DNA from: Pogonophryne albipinna
Taxonomy: Eukaryota; Chordata; Actinopteri; Perciformes; Artedidraconidae
Length of the DNA stretch: 64,000 bases
Direction: 5' to 3'
NCBI GenBank assembly: GCA_028583405.1
Contig: CM053249.1
Span: 40,698,999 to 40,762,998, forward strand
Below are positions 10,490-21,567 of the stretch, in pieces. The translations under genes were made by a program, and so were the position numbers. Within the stretch, counting starts at the first letter, position 1. Each line of letters opens with the position of its first letter. The notes under the pieces are model-generated. The model saw only the letters and a list, made by a program, of their open reading frames with translations. It made no database searches and was not told the DNA's origin.

Positions 10490-12110
10490 GATTTCGTCAA
10501 GCATCTGACTCTTAATGGCAGTTTGTCATTTTGAGGCTATTTCAGTGAAGGCCGTTTTGAACATTTGACAGATTTATGCTTAATTCTCTCAAAAGGTTAC
10601 CGAGAGATACACTTTTCTTTTTAAAAAGCTGTCCATTACCATGAAAGTACTGGAGACTGCCCCTGTCTTGTCACATAGATTATACTATCTGTGTCGTAGT
10701 AGAAAACTCTGTGCTGTAATTTCTCCAGTTCACTGTACAGTTTCAGCCAGTTTGTGATTTTGACGCTATTTCAGTGAAGGCTGTTTTGAACATTTGACAG
10801 ATTTATGCTTAATTTTCTCAGAAAGTTACTGAAAGATACACTTTGTGTATAAAAAGCTGACCACTACCATGAAGTACTCTGAGTAGATTTCGTTAAGAAT
10901 CTGACTCTTAATGACAGTTTGTGATTTTGAGGCTATGTCAGTGAAGGCTGTTTTGAACATTTGACAGATTTATGTTTAAATTCTCTGAGAAAGTTACTGA
11001 AAGATACACTTTTGTGTATAAAAGCTGACCACTACCATGAAGTACTCTGTTTGAGTATATTTTGTTAGGATTCTGACTCTTAATGGCAGTTTGTGATTTT
11101 GAGGCTATTTCAGTGAAGGCTGTTTTGAACATTTGACTGATTTATGCTTAATTTTCTCAGAAAGTTACTGAAAGATACACTTTGTGTATAAAAAGCTGAC
11201 CACTACCATGAAGTACTCTGAGTAGATTTCGTTAAGAATCTGACTCTTAATGACAGTTTGTGATTTTGAGGCTATGTCAGTGAAGGCTGTTTTGAACATT
11301 TGACAGGTTTATGTTTAAATTCTCTGAGAAAGTTACTGAAAGATACACTTTTGTGTATAAAAGCTGAAAAGTAGATAATGAAGTACTTTGTGTCAGTAGA
11401 TTTCGTTAGGATTCTGCCTCTTAATGGCAGTTTGTGATTTTGAGGCTTGAAACAGAGGCTGTTTTGACCATTTGACAAAATTATGCTTAATTCTCTCAAA
11501 AGGTTACCGAAAGATACACTTTTCTTTTTTAAAAGCTGAAAAAGTAGATAATGAAGTACTTTGTGTCAGTAGATCTCATTAAGAATCTGACTCTTAATGG
11601 CAGTTTGTGATTTTGAGGCTATTTCAGTGAAGGCTGTTTTGAACATTTGACAGATTTATGCTTAAATTCTCTCAGAAAGTTACCGAAAGATACACTTTTG
11701 TGTATAAAAGCTGACCACTACCATGAAAAGTACTCTGTTTTAGTAGATTTCGTCAAGCATCTGACTCTTAATGGCAGTTTGTCATTTTGAGGCTATTTCA
11801 GTGAAGGCTGTTTTGAACATTTGACAGATTTATGTTTAAATTCTCTGAGAAAGTTACTGAAAGATACACTTTTGTGTATAAAAGCTGAAAAGTAGATAAT
11901 GAATTACTTTGTGTCAGTAGATTTCGTTAAGAATCTGACTCTTAATGGCAGTTTGTGATTTTGAGGCTATTTCAGTGAAGGCTGTTTTGAACATTTGACA
12001 GATTTATGCTTAAATTCTCTGAGAAAGTTACTGAAAGATACACTTTTGTGTTAAAAAGCTGACCACTATCATGAAGTACTCTGTGTCAGGAGACTTCAGC
12101 ACACAGGGTC
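10490..12110 (-). repeat. Tandem array of about 175-bp units (right arm, outer block)
   Basis: Inverted counterpart of 5330-6880, with the same period and unit order and scattered base differences. Confidence 0.85.
10636..10752 (-). pseudogene. DNA polymerase B motif-C remnant, copy 4
   Basis: Minus-strand mirror of the fragment at 6511-6627, also 117 nt long with the YYDTDS motif. All four copies keep an open frame of identical length. Confidence 0.75.
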
Positions 12111-13014
12111 TCTACTGTAAACAGAAAAAACATAACATTTGTAAGTATCTAATAATATACTATCCACATAATATACTAGTTTAACCCCTACCAAAAAAAC
12201 AAAACAACATTTAATAATTACATGATATTATAAGATAAAAAAAAAAAAGTACTTACCAGAGTTTTTCAAGATCAGATACAGGTCAAGAAAATGCATAGAG
12301 GAGGTATGGTGCTGGCTCATTAGCCCTCTCACTCTTCTTAGAATGATCCTGTGCAATTTTTAAAAGTTGAACTCTTATCCCCTTATAAACCAAAATAACA
12401 ATAGGCCTTAATTAACACTAATCATTTAAAAAAAAAAAAACCTTACATCTGATTTAGAGAGGACAACTAAAAAAGTGTAAGGTGACTGTTGTAAACTAAT
12501 TCCATCACATATATATCTTATTTTAACCCTATAATGTATTTACTTTAGAGAGTCCTCTCCTGCTGATATTCAGGTGTGTGTCTGCATATGGTATCTCTGC
12601 TTTAAAGAGTCCTTTATCCAGGTGATTAACGATGCTTCTTTTGTCCCCGCACAGAGTGAAACTTAGTTATCACTATTAAAACCTAAATAAGATCTTTTTT
12701 AAATTAATATGAATACCTTCTTTGCAGACAGATACTTCCTTGTAGTTAACAGTTTCACAAAAATTTGAAAAGAAACATCCTTAGCAAGCACTAATCATTT
12801 AAAGCAAAACCCTGAATCAAATCTAGAGAGGACAATAACGTTTTTAGGTGTCTTAGTGGGTGAAAATTAATGGCTGTTTTATTTAGTTTGAGCGTATTTC
12901 TTTTTTAAAGACGAACTCCATCCCCTCGCTTCTCACCTCACAGAGAGTGTCTTAATCAACATATAGATTAACATCCCAGGCTTATCTCTAACCCTCACAT
13001 CAAAGGCCAACTCC

Positions 13015-13135
<121 letters not shown>

Positions 13136-13599
13136 ATTGTTCTTAAAGGTAGGGGTAGGTCATTTTGGAGAAACCATCTCGAGTGAGCGAGAATTTGAAA
13201 GTACACAACCGAAAATCTGCCACTTCCTCACAGAGCTCCTCCTCCAGCACACATGAACGCGCTCCACAACCAAAAAGAGGGCACGAGATAAGTTTATGCA
13301 AAGATCTCTGGCTGTAGGCGTCTGACTCCCGCCCCACTGAGGCATTCGTTTCTTGACTGGCGCTCCGGACGGATGGCGGTAAGTTGTCACAGGCGTCTCT
13401 TGGCCAATTTTCTTTTTTTTGCAAGGTGACTTGGTAAATGGAAATCACTGTATTTTTTAATTAGTTTAGAGCTTATTCCTATTTTCACCAAATTCCCTCC
13501 CCCCTATCTGCTAGCCACAGGGCCCAAAAGGAAGGGGGTGGAGAAAGGGGGGAGAGGCCTGGGCGGGGAGGGGGTTAGACAGTCTCACGCATAACTTCA

Positions 13600-14010
13600 A
13601 AGAGACACCTAGATTAACATCAAAGGCTTATAACACACCACATCAAAGGGCAAAACATCAAAGGCTAATTAGATTATACAACCCTGAGGGGACCAGACAG
13701 CATAACTTCAAAGAGACTGCCTTAATCAACACATCAAAGAAATAGACAACAAAGGCACTACACAGGGGGGCTTTTCCCACCTACCTTAATCAACACATCA
13801 AAGAATTAGACAACAAAGGCACTACACAGGGGGGCTTTTCACACCTACCTGTTATCTCACATCAAAGGCTTAGACTACAAGGGGGGACAGGGGCCAGACA
13901 ACATAACTTCAAAGAGACTGCCTTAATCAACACATCAAAGAATTAGACAACACAGGCACTACACAGGGGGGCTTTTCACACCTACCTGTTATCTCACATC
14001 AAAGGGTCTC
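13600..14010 (-). repeat. Subterminal block with ACATCAAAG motif (right)
   Basis: Inverse of the CTTTGATGT block at 3426-3880, with eight ACATCAAAG copies here and a ninth near 12998. The TCF/LEF-like core is kept in every copy. Confidence 0.7.
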
Positions 14011-14114
14011 GAACAATGGGAGGCGGGACTTAGCTCATTTGCATAATTGGGGGCGTGTCACCTGTCACTTTTTATGCATACTAATGTGATTGAAAGGGCA
14101 TGGTTAATACTACT

Positions 14115-14120
14115 CCCAAC
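14115..14120. repeat. Target-site duplication CCCAAC, right copy
   Basis: Matches 3361-3366 exactly and directly abuts the terminal ACTACT of the palindromic element. Confidence 0.9.
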
Positions 14121-14367
14121 GCATCCAAAATTGTTTTGGGGTCTTTCTTTTGTTCCTCGGTCAGCGTGACGTTGTGCATATATATATATGCCGGCACTCG
14201 TTCCCCATAAGCCGTCTCAGTGTGGCTGCCTGCCCTGCATTCGTCTTTTCGGTCAGACCTGTAGCGAGCAAGAAATCCTCAAATTCTGCTCTAAAATCCT
14301 CCCAGTTTTTGGCTATATCACCAGACATATGCATGCCCTCGGGTGCCGGAATACTGTTTGTCGTCAT
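14115..14367 (-). pseudogene. Ty3/Gypsy gag, N-terminal fragment
   Basis: Minus-strand frame beginning ATG at 14367-14365 with MTTNSIPAPEGMHMSGDIAK, then NWEDFRAEFEDFLLATGL and LRRLMGNECRHIY, a standard Gypsy Gag start. A frameshift lies in the TA run near 14180-14191. Beyond it the other frame reads TLTEEQKKDPKTILDALG and stops at the palindrome insertion, continuing at 3366. The start lies about 36 bp after the primer-binding site. The copy is dead through frameshift, insertion and truncation. Confidence 0.85.
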
Positions 14368-14402
14368 GACGTGAGTTTTCTTGAGCTTTTAGTCCAAGAA
14401 GA

Positions 14403-14417
14403 CCGCTTCTGACACCA
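14403..14417 (-). other. Primer-binding site of the Gypsy element
   Basis: Minus-strand TGGTGTCAGAAGCGG directly follows the LTR end. This form of primer-binding site is common in fish Ty3/Gypsy elements. Confidence 0.7.
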
Positions 14418-14587
14418 TGTTTCAGTCTGCAGCTTTATTTCAGTAACTCACAACTCCATCACATGTATATTCCCGCGCTTGCGGATATAGTACATCACAG
14501 TGTAAGCCTGTGTCAGCATGCAGTTTACTAAAGCGCCAACAGGCGTCACTATATAACAGGCATTAACAGATGCCCATATCTGTAACA
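14418..14587 (-). mobile_element. Ty3/Gypsy 5' LTR, 170 bp
   Basis: On the minus strand the LTR starts TGTTACAG and ends TGAAACA (TG...CA rule), contains an AATAAA signal near its end and is followed at once by the primer-binding site and gag. No 3' LTR is present in the window because the element is truncated after gag. Confidence 0.75.
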
Positions 14588-14633
14588 CTCGCCTACTGAT
14601 TTTTATTTAACCATATATAGGCCTACCTGCCAA

Positions 14634-15310
14634 CCCTACCAATTTGGGCGGTAGTCTACCGCTTTTGACATGTTTCTACCGCCTACCGACTTAGCTGGCT
14701 TTCCCTACCGATTTTCAATCTTCCCAAACTATGATGGGTAATCACTCCCAAATTAGTTAGGGGAACAGAGAGACGAGGCATTTGAGTCCTGCATTTCCCC
14801 GTTAATATCAGTGTCTCGAAAACACATGTTGGCGACTGAAAGACCTCCAGTGTTTGGTCTTTTCCTGAAGCATCCTTCACCAACAGTGTCTCAACTGAAA
14901 GAGGACCACAAACACACAACAAATATAATACAATTTTGAGATATTTATCTCCCATTCTTTCACTTTTCAACACCAAACATGTCGTTAATGTCTCTGTTTA
15001 GTGAACTACAGCAATCTGAAAGCCTGTACATTATTTATATCACACTTTATCAGTAGAAAAATGCAGGAAATGACTTTTTTAATGCAGTATTTTCTGATGT
15101 ATGGCACAACACAAAGACATTTCGCTCTGTGCAAACCTTTGACTCTAATATGTCAACAACATGAAACAAGAATATGAACCTGGCTTTATCCAATGTCCAC
15201 ACAAGAGTTCTACATCCTGACCTGGTGGAAAATATTTTTGGTGGGGCTATGGAAATGGCTGTGACCAAACCATACTAGGGCGGTCCGGGGGGATCCTCTC
15301 CCGGAAGATT
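14634..15310. mobile_element. Unclassified fish repeat, copy 1
   Basis: Begins TGCCAACCCTACCAATTTGG and carries CTACCG-rich sequence. The part 14870-15010 (AACAGTGTCTCAACTGAAAG, ATATTTATCTCCCATTC) recurs at 21285-21440. The family appears to be a DNA transposon or a related dispersed repeat, but I could not read its ends or a transposase. Confidence 0.45.
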
Positions 15311-15544
15311 TCTTTGAGAAATGACCCCTTAAATTATGAGTTCTGGTGATGTTAGAGGGGGGGGGGGGAGGACTAATTGAGGCTTAAAAATATGAGATAA
15401 TCCATAATCTTCAGTGTGGTTAGCTATGAATCTTCCAAAACTGTGCAACAGCACAGTAGGCCCACGCAAACTGCAGAACACTGGTGCTTTGGGAACACTC
15501 AAATGATTTAATTCCCATTTAAAATCTGGAGACTAAATACGAAC

Positions 15545-15546
<2 letters not shown>

Positions 15547-15611
<65 letters not shown>
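15547..15611 (+). repeat. (TG)n microsatellite, about 32 units
   Basis: Simple TG run just before the BEL/Pao element. Confidence 0.95.
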
Positions 15612-15613
<2 letters not shown>

Positions 15614-15621
15614 TTCTCATA

Positions 15622-15626
15622 CTTGC
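15622..15626. repeat. Target-site duplication CTTGC, left copy
   Basis: Five bases CTTGC flank the BEL/Pao element on the left and recur at 20360-20364. Five bp is the usual length for this superfamily. Confidence 0.75.
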
Positions 15627-16168
15627 TATTCTGCCCTTGCGTATGCATCGCACTGCATAGCTTAACAGATAGCTAACAAAGACTCAGAAGACAGTTGTTG
15701 AGTTGACCATTTACTGAGGCTTGAAATTGTAAAACTGCAAGAATAAACAGAAAAATACAACACAAGTTACACAATTGAAATAATACATGTGCAACATAAT
15801 GCAAATAGAGTGCAGTATAATCAACAGCCTATGCTAAGAATGAGCTTTGTCCGTTAGCTTAGCAGCTAGTTAGCTTAGCAGCTAGTTAGCTTATAGCTCA
15901 TCTTAAACATTGAAACCACACAATCAATTAAACCACATTTTTGAAACACATAACTTGGCACACAGGTAAGTTTGTATACTTACAGACAGATCTACTCCAA
16001 GGATTAAAACAAAATGATCTGTGGCATAGAATTGAGCTGCGATGTGCTCTGCATGGCTTTGCTGTGTAAACTAAAACACAAGAAGGAGAGTCGCGCTATT
16101 TGGTGCCTTAAAGCTACAGTACCGACTTTTGCCACTAGGGGGTGCCAATACACTATGGTGTCAGAACA
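15627..16168 (-). repeat. BEL/Pao 3' LTR
   Basis: About 540 bp, nearly the same as 19842-20359. It has an extra copy of the short GTTAGCTTAGCAGCTA unit near 15855-15900, which explains most of the length difference. On the minus strand it starts TGTTCTGACACC. Confidence 0.88.
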
Positions 16169-16195
16169 CTCCCCGCTTGGTAAACCTGTTTACCA

Positions 16196-19100
16196 CTATT
16201 TACATCTCTTTACCTTTGGTATCAGTAACACCACATCGCTGATGGGCCTAAGGTACTCTTTAGCTGTCCCTTGACCTAAGGTCTTTACCATGACCTTTCG
16301 CACCGTGCAGTCCAAACTTGGAATGGCCTTTACTATCAGACCAAGAGGCCAGTCATTACGTTGTGCTTGAACGTCCTTTAACAAAACAACGTCACCGTCC
16401 TGGAGATTAGGCTGCTCCTCGGTCCACTTCCTCCGAGGCTGAAGAGTTGCCAGATACTCCTGCTTCCACCGTTTCCAGAAGGAGTTCGCCAAGCTCTGAA
16501 CCTGGCGCCACTGTACCTTACATAGGTGATCCAGTTCAAAGTCCCCGGGGGTGTGGGTGTCATACTCGCCTTCTGGGTTAGACACACCGGTGGTGTGCAG
16601 TGCGCCCTCTGTTAAATGGCGACCTTGGTGAGCTGCTTGATCATGATAGTGTCGGACTAAGAGAGTGGCAACATGATGACTGGCTGGCAGGATGAGTGGA
16701 TGTTTCTCTTGGTCTTCCAATTGGGCTTTATGGATGTGACCCCCAACTCTCAGCAATCCATCCTTGTCAAGAAATGGGTCCAGTTTCACAAGAGAGCTGT
16801 GGCTATGAACATTAATGCCCTGATTTGCGCAGTCCACCTCGTTCTTGTAAACATCCTGCTGCACTGCCTTCAAGATGATTGTTTTGGCCTGAGAGAGCTC
16901 TGAGGTGTGTGACTGTTTGCAGTGATGCCATCCATTGCACTCTACAGTGTGAGACTTGCTGGAATAGGACTTGGCTACATGAATGAGCGTTGCCATACCT
17001 CTTACTAGAGCCTTCCAAGTAGAGAAATGTTTGAACCGTTGAGATCAGAGACTCTGCTCTGTGACTTTGGTTGCAAGAGAGATAACTTGAGGATACATTT
17101 CTTTATCAGTCTCTGGTTGCACAAGTTCAAATGATTCAGTCTTATTTTCTTGCTCTGTGTCTGGTCTCCTTTTGAATGAGCGCTGGAGAGAGGAGAGACG
17201 CTGCAAGGCATGTTCCCTGTTATTAGGAAGGGGTTTGCGGGGGAAGCGAAAGGGCAGTGGTGCCACCCAGTGGTTTTCATCATCCATATACACCTCGTTT
17301 TCCATGGTTCGGAGAAAGACCTTGTCATCCACAGACAGGGCTGGTTTGTCGTCATCAGGTGTTTTTCGAAACACACTTTCTCCTATACAATCTAAACTTC
17401 CATTAAGGACGCTTTCCAGGCTGTGAGAAGGGGCTGGAAGATGATGCTTGGCTGGACCATTTAACCTCTCCTTCACCTGAATGCTGTTCGTGCACGGCTT
17501 AAGAAAGGATGGGCGTCCATTTTGAAGGACATGGGTCTTGTAGACGTTGACACTGTTTGAATTGTGAGTCCCATCCAGGCATATTTCTCCAACTATGACC
17601 CAGCCAAGGTCAAGGCGCTGGGCGTAGGGTGAGTCGTGAGGCCCGTTACATTGTTCACGCACCTTATGTAGACGCAGAATGTCTCTTCCGAGCGGAAGGA
17701 GAATAGGAGCATTGGTGTCGAGGGGAGGAATCTTGTCAGTCACTTGCCTGAGGTGCGGAAAATACTGTGTGATCTCCGGAATGGGAATCTCTGACCTGTC
17801 GTCAGGCAAGTTGTTACATTCCAACAGAGGAGGGAGTGCTGCTTTAGTTTTCCCATCAAGTGACTCCACTATAATGTTGCATGCTTTTCTTCCTGCTGTC
17901 TCTAATTTGCCTGAGCATGTTGTTAGAGTATAGGGAGATGCATAGCCATTCAAGCCAAACAGATCGAAGAATTGTGATTTTGCTAACGACCGATTACTTT
18001 GATCATCCAGCACTGCATACACTCTGTGTGACTTGTTGGGATAATCAGCCTGGTATACATTCACCAAGCAGATTTTCGAGCACGATCTGGGCTTGGGAGA
18101 ACCACAGCAGATTTCTGTACACATGGAAGTTACTTCAGGTGGCCTTTGTCCTCCAGACTCGCCGCTTTGCTCATTCTCAGGTCTGAACATACCAAACGAC
18201 CAAGGAGCTGGACCAGGATGCATGGCTGAGGTGTGTTTGTCACTTTCACACTCCTTGCATTTAAGTGTTGCCTCGCAATCTTTGGCAATATGCTTTGTGG
18301 ATTCACAACATCTAAAACAGATGGATTTCTCCTTTAAATAGGTTATTCTCTCATCAAGGTGTCTTCCTCGAAACCAACGGCATTTTGACAGTGAATGAGG
18401 CTTGTTATGCACTGGGCATTGTTTGTCTGGTTCCTCTGTCTTGATAGCTGAGCTAGACTGTGAGGCAGAAGAAGTCACTTCAGTTTTCCTAACTGAAACA
18501 GCTGTTCTCTGAGTGTATTTAGGTGTTCTATCAACTCTAATGTCACTTTGGGAAGAGGAGAGACTGAATGCAAAACTTGGATAATTTCTGATCTTTGCCT
18601 GGGCACATACAAATTTCACAAAGAAGCTGAAAGGTGGGAAAGGCACAAGATAATCTTCCTTATACCTGGAGCCTTGCGTTACCCAGCGCTCTCGTAGGCT
18701 GTAAGGAAGCTTTTCCACTATTGGATTAACACCTCTTGCAGTGTCCAAATATGCTAGGCCAGGCAGGAATCCACCAGATTTAGCGGCATCTATCTCCAGT
18801 AGCAAGTCACCTAACTCTCTGAGCTGGTGGATGTCTTTGTTTGAGATGGTTGGAAATGTCTCTATTCGTTTTAGAAGGGCATTTTCGATCACCTCTGGGC
18901 ATCCATAACATTCCTCTAAGCGCCGCCATATCATACTGACACCTGCTGTGGGGTTATGAACGTGCACTGACCTTATCCGCTTTGCATGTGCTGCTGACTC
19001 CGGTCCAAGCCATTTGACAAGGAGGTTGAGCTCTTCGTGGTCAGACAGATACAGCTCCCTTGTAACTGCTTGGAATGATGATTTCCATGCCCAGTAATTT

Positions 19101-19741
19101 TCTGGACGATCATCAAAGGCAAGGAGCCCAGAACTCACCATCTCTTTTCTCACGAGATACTGAGCAAGATCAGGAGTATGAGGAGTTGGAGCTGAGTAGT
19201 TATTTAGAACGAATGCTGGAGAGACAGGAAGCGATGCATAGTGTAGGTCCTCAGTGGGTTTGTGCTCATCTGCACCCTTGTGTGGCCAATGTATGCCCTG
19301 CTGTCCGTTATTGTGAGAAGTGAGTTTCTGTGTTTCCATGTTTTGAAACTGTTGGTGAGTGTTTTGTAAAAATGAATGTTTATCAATGTATTCTGTTGTG
19401 CGTATTGCTGGATCCTCCTGAGCTACATCCTGTAACTCACCAAGATGTCCTTCTTCCAAATCTGCTGCAGCTGCTTCAAATATGGCTGCCTCTTTAGATG
19501 CGGCTACAGCTTTACTTTCCAGCTTCAAAACATAAAGGTTTGCCTCCACCTCTGCTTTCTGCCTCATCATGGCTGCCTCCCTTTCTGCGAAGGATACCTT
19601 TATTTTTGCTGCTTCGGCTTTAGCTCTTGCCCGTGTCGCTGCAGCACTGGCAGATGACTTGCTTGACCTTGTTGATGACCTGTGACTTGAGGCCCGGGAC
19701 CTGGTCTCCACAGACCGGAGTTCTTCTTCCTGGTCATTCAT
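16196..19741 (-). pseudogene. BEL/Pao Gag-Pol, internally deleted, one in-frame stop
   Basis: The frame starts at 19741 and is open for 898 codons. Order by residue: a charged coiled-coil start (1-100), a Gag-like domain of the DUF1759 type (195-330), zinc knuckles (CFRC at 475 and CKEC near 496), an aspartic protease of the retropepsin A17 type with VLDDQSNRS (578-586) and PLGRDILRLHKV (683-694), and the first part of the reverse transcriptase. At about residue 861 the sequence jumps past the catalytic reverse transcriptase and RNase H. A TGA at 17045-17047 interrupts the same frame. It then continues (to 16196) with the integrase zinc-binding HHCC region (HHV, RHYH, HQGRH) and, after loss of the DDE core, the integrase C-terminal domain (NLQDGDVVLLKD). 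A BEL/Pao assignment is secure; the element is not autonomous. Confidence 0.9.
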
Positions 19742-19841
19742 CTTACTGCTGTCTGATGAATGAGTCTTTAGGTTGAAGTAGTAGCATGCTGATCACAGAA
19801 TTATTTCGCTGCCTTTCCAGCTGAGTAGTGTATTTTTACTC

Positions 19842-20359
19842 TTCTGCCCTTGCGTATATGCATCGCACTGAACAGATAGCTAACAAAGACTCAGAAGACA
19901 GTTGTTGAGTTGACCATTTACTGAGGCTTGAAATTGTAAAACTGCAAGAATAAACAGAAAAATACAACACAAGTTATACAATTGAAATAATACATGTGCA
20001 ACATAATGCAAATAGAGTGCAGTATAATCAACAGCCTATGCTAAGAATGAGCTATGTCTGTTAGCTTAGCAGCTAGTTAGCTTATAGCTCATCTTAAACA
20101 TTGAAACCACACAATCAATTAAACCATATTTTTGAAACACATAACTTGGCACACAGGTAAGTTTTTATACTTACAGATAGATCTACTCCAAGGATTAAAA
20201 CAAAATGATCTGTGGCATAGAAATGAGCTACGATGTGCTCTGCATGGCTTTGCTGTGTAAACTAAAACACAAGAAGGAGAGTCGCGCTATTTGGTGCCTT
20301 AAAGCTACAGTACCGACTTTTGCCACTAGGGGGTGCCAATACACTATGGTGTCAGAACA
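19842..20359 (-). repeat. BEL/Pao 5' LTR
   Basis: About 518 bp, matching the 3' LTR with few differences, which suggests a fairly young insertion. A computed identity would be needed for an age. The gag start lies about 100 bp inside its inner end. Confidence 0.88.
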
Positions 20360-20364
20360 CTTGC
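20360..20364. repeat. Target-site duplication CTTGC, right copy
   Basis: Second copy of the 5-bp duplication bounding the BEL/Pao element. Confidence 0.75.
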
Positions 20365-21560
20365 CAACCCTCCCGATTTTCGCGGGAGACTACCGATTTC
20401 ATTGCCCTCTCCCGGTTTCCTCCGGGGTCATATTTCTCCCGCATTTCTCCCGATTTCTGACAAAATCCGATTTACTCACGACTGTTTCCACTCGGACTTT
20501 AATACAGCTACACCATTGTTTGGTTTCCATGGTAGCGCGTCTCTTTAGCAGCACGCGCAACTCAAAGTCTGAGAGGGTGAGGAAGATGAAAACTGAACAA
20601 GAATCGACAAATCAACCCTCTGCTCACTCCTTTCCTGTAAAATACAGGTCCAGCCCACACATATGCTCCATGGTGCTACAGGCATTGCACTTACAACTAC
20701 AATAAGCATGTAAATGTTAATCTACAGCTCCAGCGATCCACTAGCACCGGAGTCTCCACCTGCAGACGCAGCCATCCTCATCAACTGCTGTAGCGTCACC
20801 TTGGATACGAGTCCAAACAACTCACAGACACACAGGCCAGGGCGCTGACAGGGCGCCCTTTGAGCATCAGATCTGACGACGCTGATTGGCTGAAATTATG
20901 TTTCGGCGGCATAGTTTACAGATAGCAACAGTCAGCTTGTTGGCTGCTGCTGCTCTGGCTGAGGGCTCCTTTCTACCGCCTGGACGAGAGAGGGTAATGA
21001 TACACGCTGTGGCCAGGCAGGAAACATGTGACTTATCAGTAACTTTAGACATCGTAAAACAATTTTAAACGAGATTTTAGTGTAGATTATACATTTTATT
21101 GATACCAACTATATAATATTTACCATGTTCATTAAAAATTAAAAATTAAAATATATTTTATTTTTAAATATATTTTTTTATTCATTTTTAATGACAATCA
21201 AACATGTGGGAAGAGGGGGGGCGGCGCCCTTAGCGCCCCTATGGGCCGGCCGCCACTGATCCTGACACATCCTTCATCTACACTGTCTCAACTGAAAGAG
21301 GACACACATTAAAAATATAATAAAATGTGGAGACTTTCGGATATTTATCTCCCATTCTTTTACTTTTCGGGCATTTTACGTTGATGTCACTGTTTACCAA
21401 ACTACCACTTTTTCTGAAAAATGCATAAAATTATGCAATATATGTTAAATACATGGTTTATACATGTAATTACTGGGGTTCCATTTCTTCTGATTACCTA
21501 ATTTGGGCGTGCACATTTGCCGTGCGCAAACCTACCTCTTTTGGATTTGGAAAGGTTGGC
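20365..21560. mobile_element. Dispersed repeat fragments, including a second copy of the 14634 family
   Basis: 20365-20460 carries the CCCTCCCGATTTTCGCGGG motif of a common fish repeat. A GGCGCC-rich piece ending AGTGGCGGCC in inverse orientation lies near 21215-21260. The segment 21285-21440 repeats sequence from 14870-15010. There is no intact open frame. Confidence 0.45.
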
Positions 21561-21567
21561 ATGTATG

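Larger units (their letters stand above)
15627..20359 (-). mobile_element. BEL/Pao LTR retrotransposon, internally deleted
   Basis: A complete element in outline: two LTRs (15627-16168 and 19842-20359), a 5-bp duplication CTTGC, and one long minus-strand gag-pol frame. Internal deletions make it only 4.7 kb. It is inserted in a repeat containing GCCAACCCTCCCGATTTTCG. The element cannot make its own reverse transcriptase or integrase. The Gag and protease part is still open, so it may survive as a non-autonomous element. Confidence 0.88.

Noticed and set aside
5330..12110. CRISPR array or small-RNA cluster
   Set aside because: The regular units are contiguous 175-bp tandem repeats without unique spacers, in a eukaryotic transposon.
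15050..15268. 72-aa frame before the BEL/Pao element
   Set aside because: No domain; overlaps a dispersed repeat.
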